Source: an uncultured Odoribacter sp. (GTDB taxonomy: Bacteria > Bacteroidota > Bacteroidia > Bacteroidales > Marinifilaceae). From it: DNA of 8,016 nucleotides. The position numbers and the translations under genes are program-made. Numbering within the stretch: the stretch's first letter is position 1; the number at the start of each line of letters is the position of its first letter. Shown piece by piece: positions 7,586 to 8,016 of the stretch. Location: contig CAJKZL010000127.1 in assembly GCA_905204385.1 (NCBI GenBank), positions 1 to 8,016 on the forward strand, read 5' to 3'. The notes below the pieces were generated by a model. That model was not told the origin of the DNA. It did not search any database and saw only the letters and a list, made by a program, of their open reading frames with translations.

Positions 7586-8016
7586 TTATTGATTTTCTTT
7601 TTTCCAATCGTTCCGGACATGCAGAATATGTCCCATTTTCTTATACTTGGTATACATATAAAACTCGTTCTTTTCATTACAAGTCATTTCGATGGGCTCC
7701 CGGCCGGTCACTTCCAGTCCGAATCCATCCAATCCTTTTATCTTCAAAGGAATATTTGTCATAAGAATCATTTTTTTCACTCCCAGGTCGGCCAAAATTT
7801 CCGCACCGGTACCGTATTCTCTTAAATCAGCCTTAAATCCCAGTGCCAGATTCGCCTCGACCGTATCCATTCCCCCGTCCTGCAGATGATAGGCTTTCAA
7901 CTTATTGATCAGTCCGATGCCCCGGCCTTCCTGTCGCATATACAGCAATACACCCCGGCCTTTTTTCTCAATCCGGCGCAAAGCTTCCGCCAGCTGCTCG
8001 CCACAGTCACAACGCA
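7586..8016 (-). CDS. ribA: GTP cyclohydrolase II domain (RibA, possibly the C-terminal half of bifunctional RibBA), N-terminus cut by window edge
   Basis: GTP cyclohydrolase II opens GTP to 2,5-diamino-6-ribosylamino-pyrimidinone phosphate with loss of formate and pyrophosphate, the first committed riboflavin step. The visible 142 residues begin [12 protein letters not shown], containing the second and third zinc-binding cysteines. They continue through [20 protein letters not shown] (the Tyr equivalent to E. coli Y105), [11 protein letters not shown], and [11 protein letters not shown] (the Arg equivalent to E. coli R128), and end in the expected [16 protein letters not shown] region. The reading frame stays open to base 8016, so the first zinc cysteine and everything before it lie outside the window. 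In this phylum the domain is often fused behind a RibB domain, but that cannot be seen here. It is upstream of ribH in the same operon; any FMN riboswitch or promoter would be off the right edge. Confidence 0.95.
   Translation of the reverse strand, partial: RCDCGEQLAEALRRIEKKGRGVLLYMRQEGRGIGLINKLKAYHLQDGGMDTVEANLALGFKADLREYGTGAEILADLGVKKMILMTNIPLKIKGLDGFGLEVTGREPIEMTCNEKNEFYMYTKYKKMGHILHVRNDWKKENQ

Overview
The window looks like an ordinary chromosomal housekeeping segment from a member of the Bacteroidota, most likely order Bacteroidales. Three things point there. The protein sequences have that lineage's character: a YidC starting MDKNTITGL with a long non-cytoplasmic domain, a five-repeat DUF349 protein, and a CTP synthase with an APGFG glutaminase motif. 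Four intergenic regions carry the phylum-specific promoter pattern (TTTG-like -33 box, 19-20 bp, TAnnTTTG-like -7 box). Shine-Dalgarno sequences are absent before most starts. The species cannot be named from this evidence.

Layout. Bases 1-816 (minus strand) hold most of an LpxL/HtrB-type lipid A acyltransferase; its C-terminus runs off the left edge. A divergent intergenic region (817-1033) holds back-to-back promoters, a perfect 8-bp inverted repeat between them, and a roughly 100-nt leader with small hairpins. The plus-strand DUF349 protein (1034-2887) follows and ends in a strong terminator. Next comes a two-gene unit, pyrG (3046-4641) and yidC (4698-6590), with one promoter in front and a strong hairpin terminator overlapping the yidC stop. 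A single-gene unit (6717-7004) encodes a 95-residue protein with one C-terminal membrane helix and has its own promoter and terminator. Converging on it from the right edge is a riboflavin operon on the minus strand: GTP cyclohydrolase II (partial, 7586-8016) and ribH (7103-7567), 18 bp apart by the preferred start.

How the genes work together. The ribA-domain and ribH products act in one pathway, making the ribityl-lumazine precursor of riboflavin. The acyltransferase and YidC both serve the cell envelope, and PyrG supplies CTP for nucleic acids and phospholipid and lipopolysaccharide precursors. Linkage of pyrG and yidC is co-transcription of essential functions rather than an obvious pathway.

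No mobile element, CRISPR array, tRNA, rRNA or defence system was seen, and I found no convincing undescribed system. The points most worth a second look are the inverted repeat between the divergent promoters, the structured leader of the DUF349 gene, the odd C-terminal tail of YidC next to an A6 run, and the uncharacterised small membrane protein.
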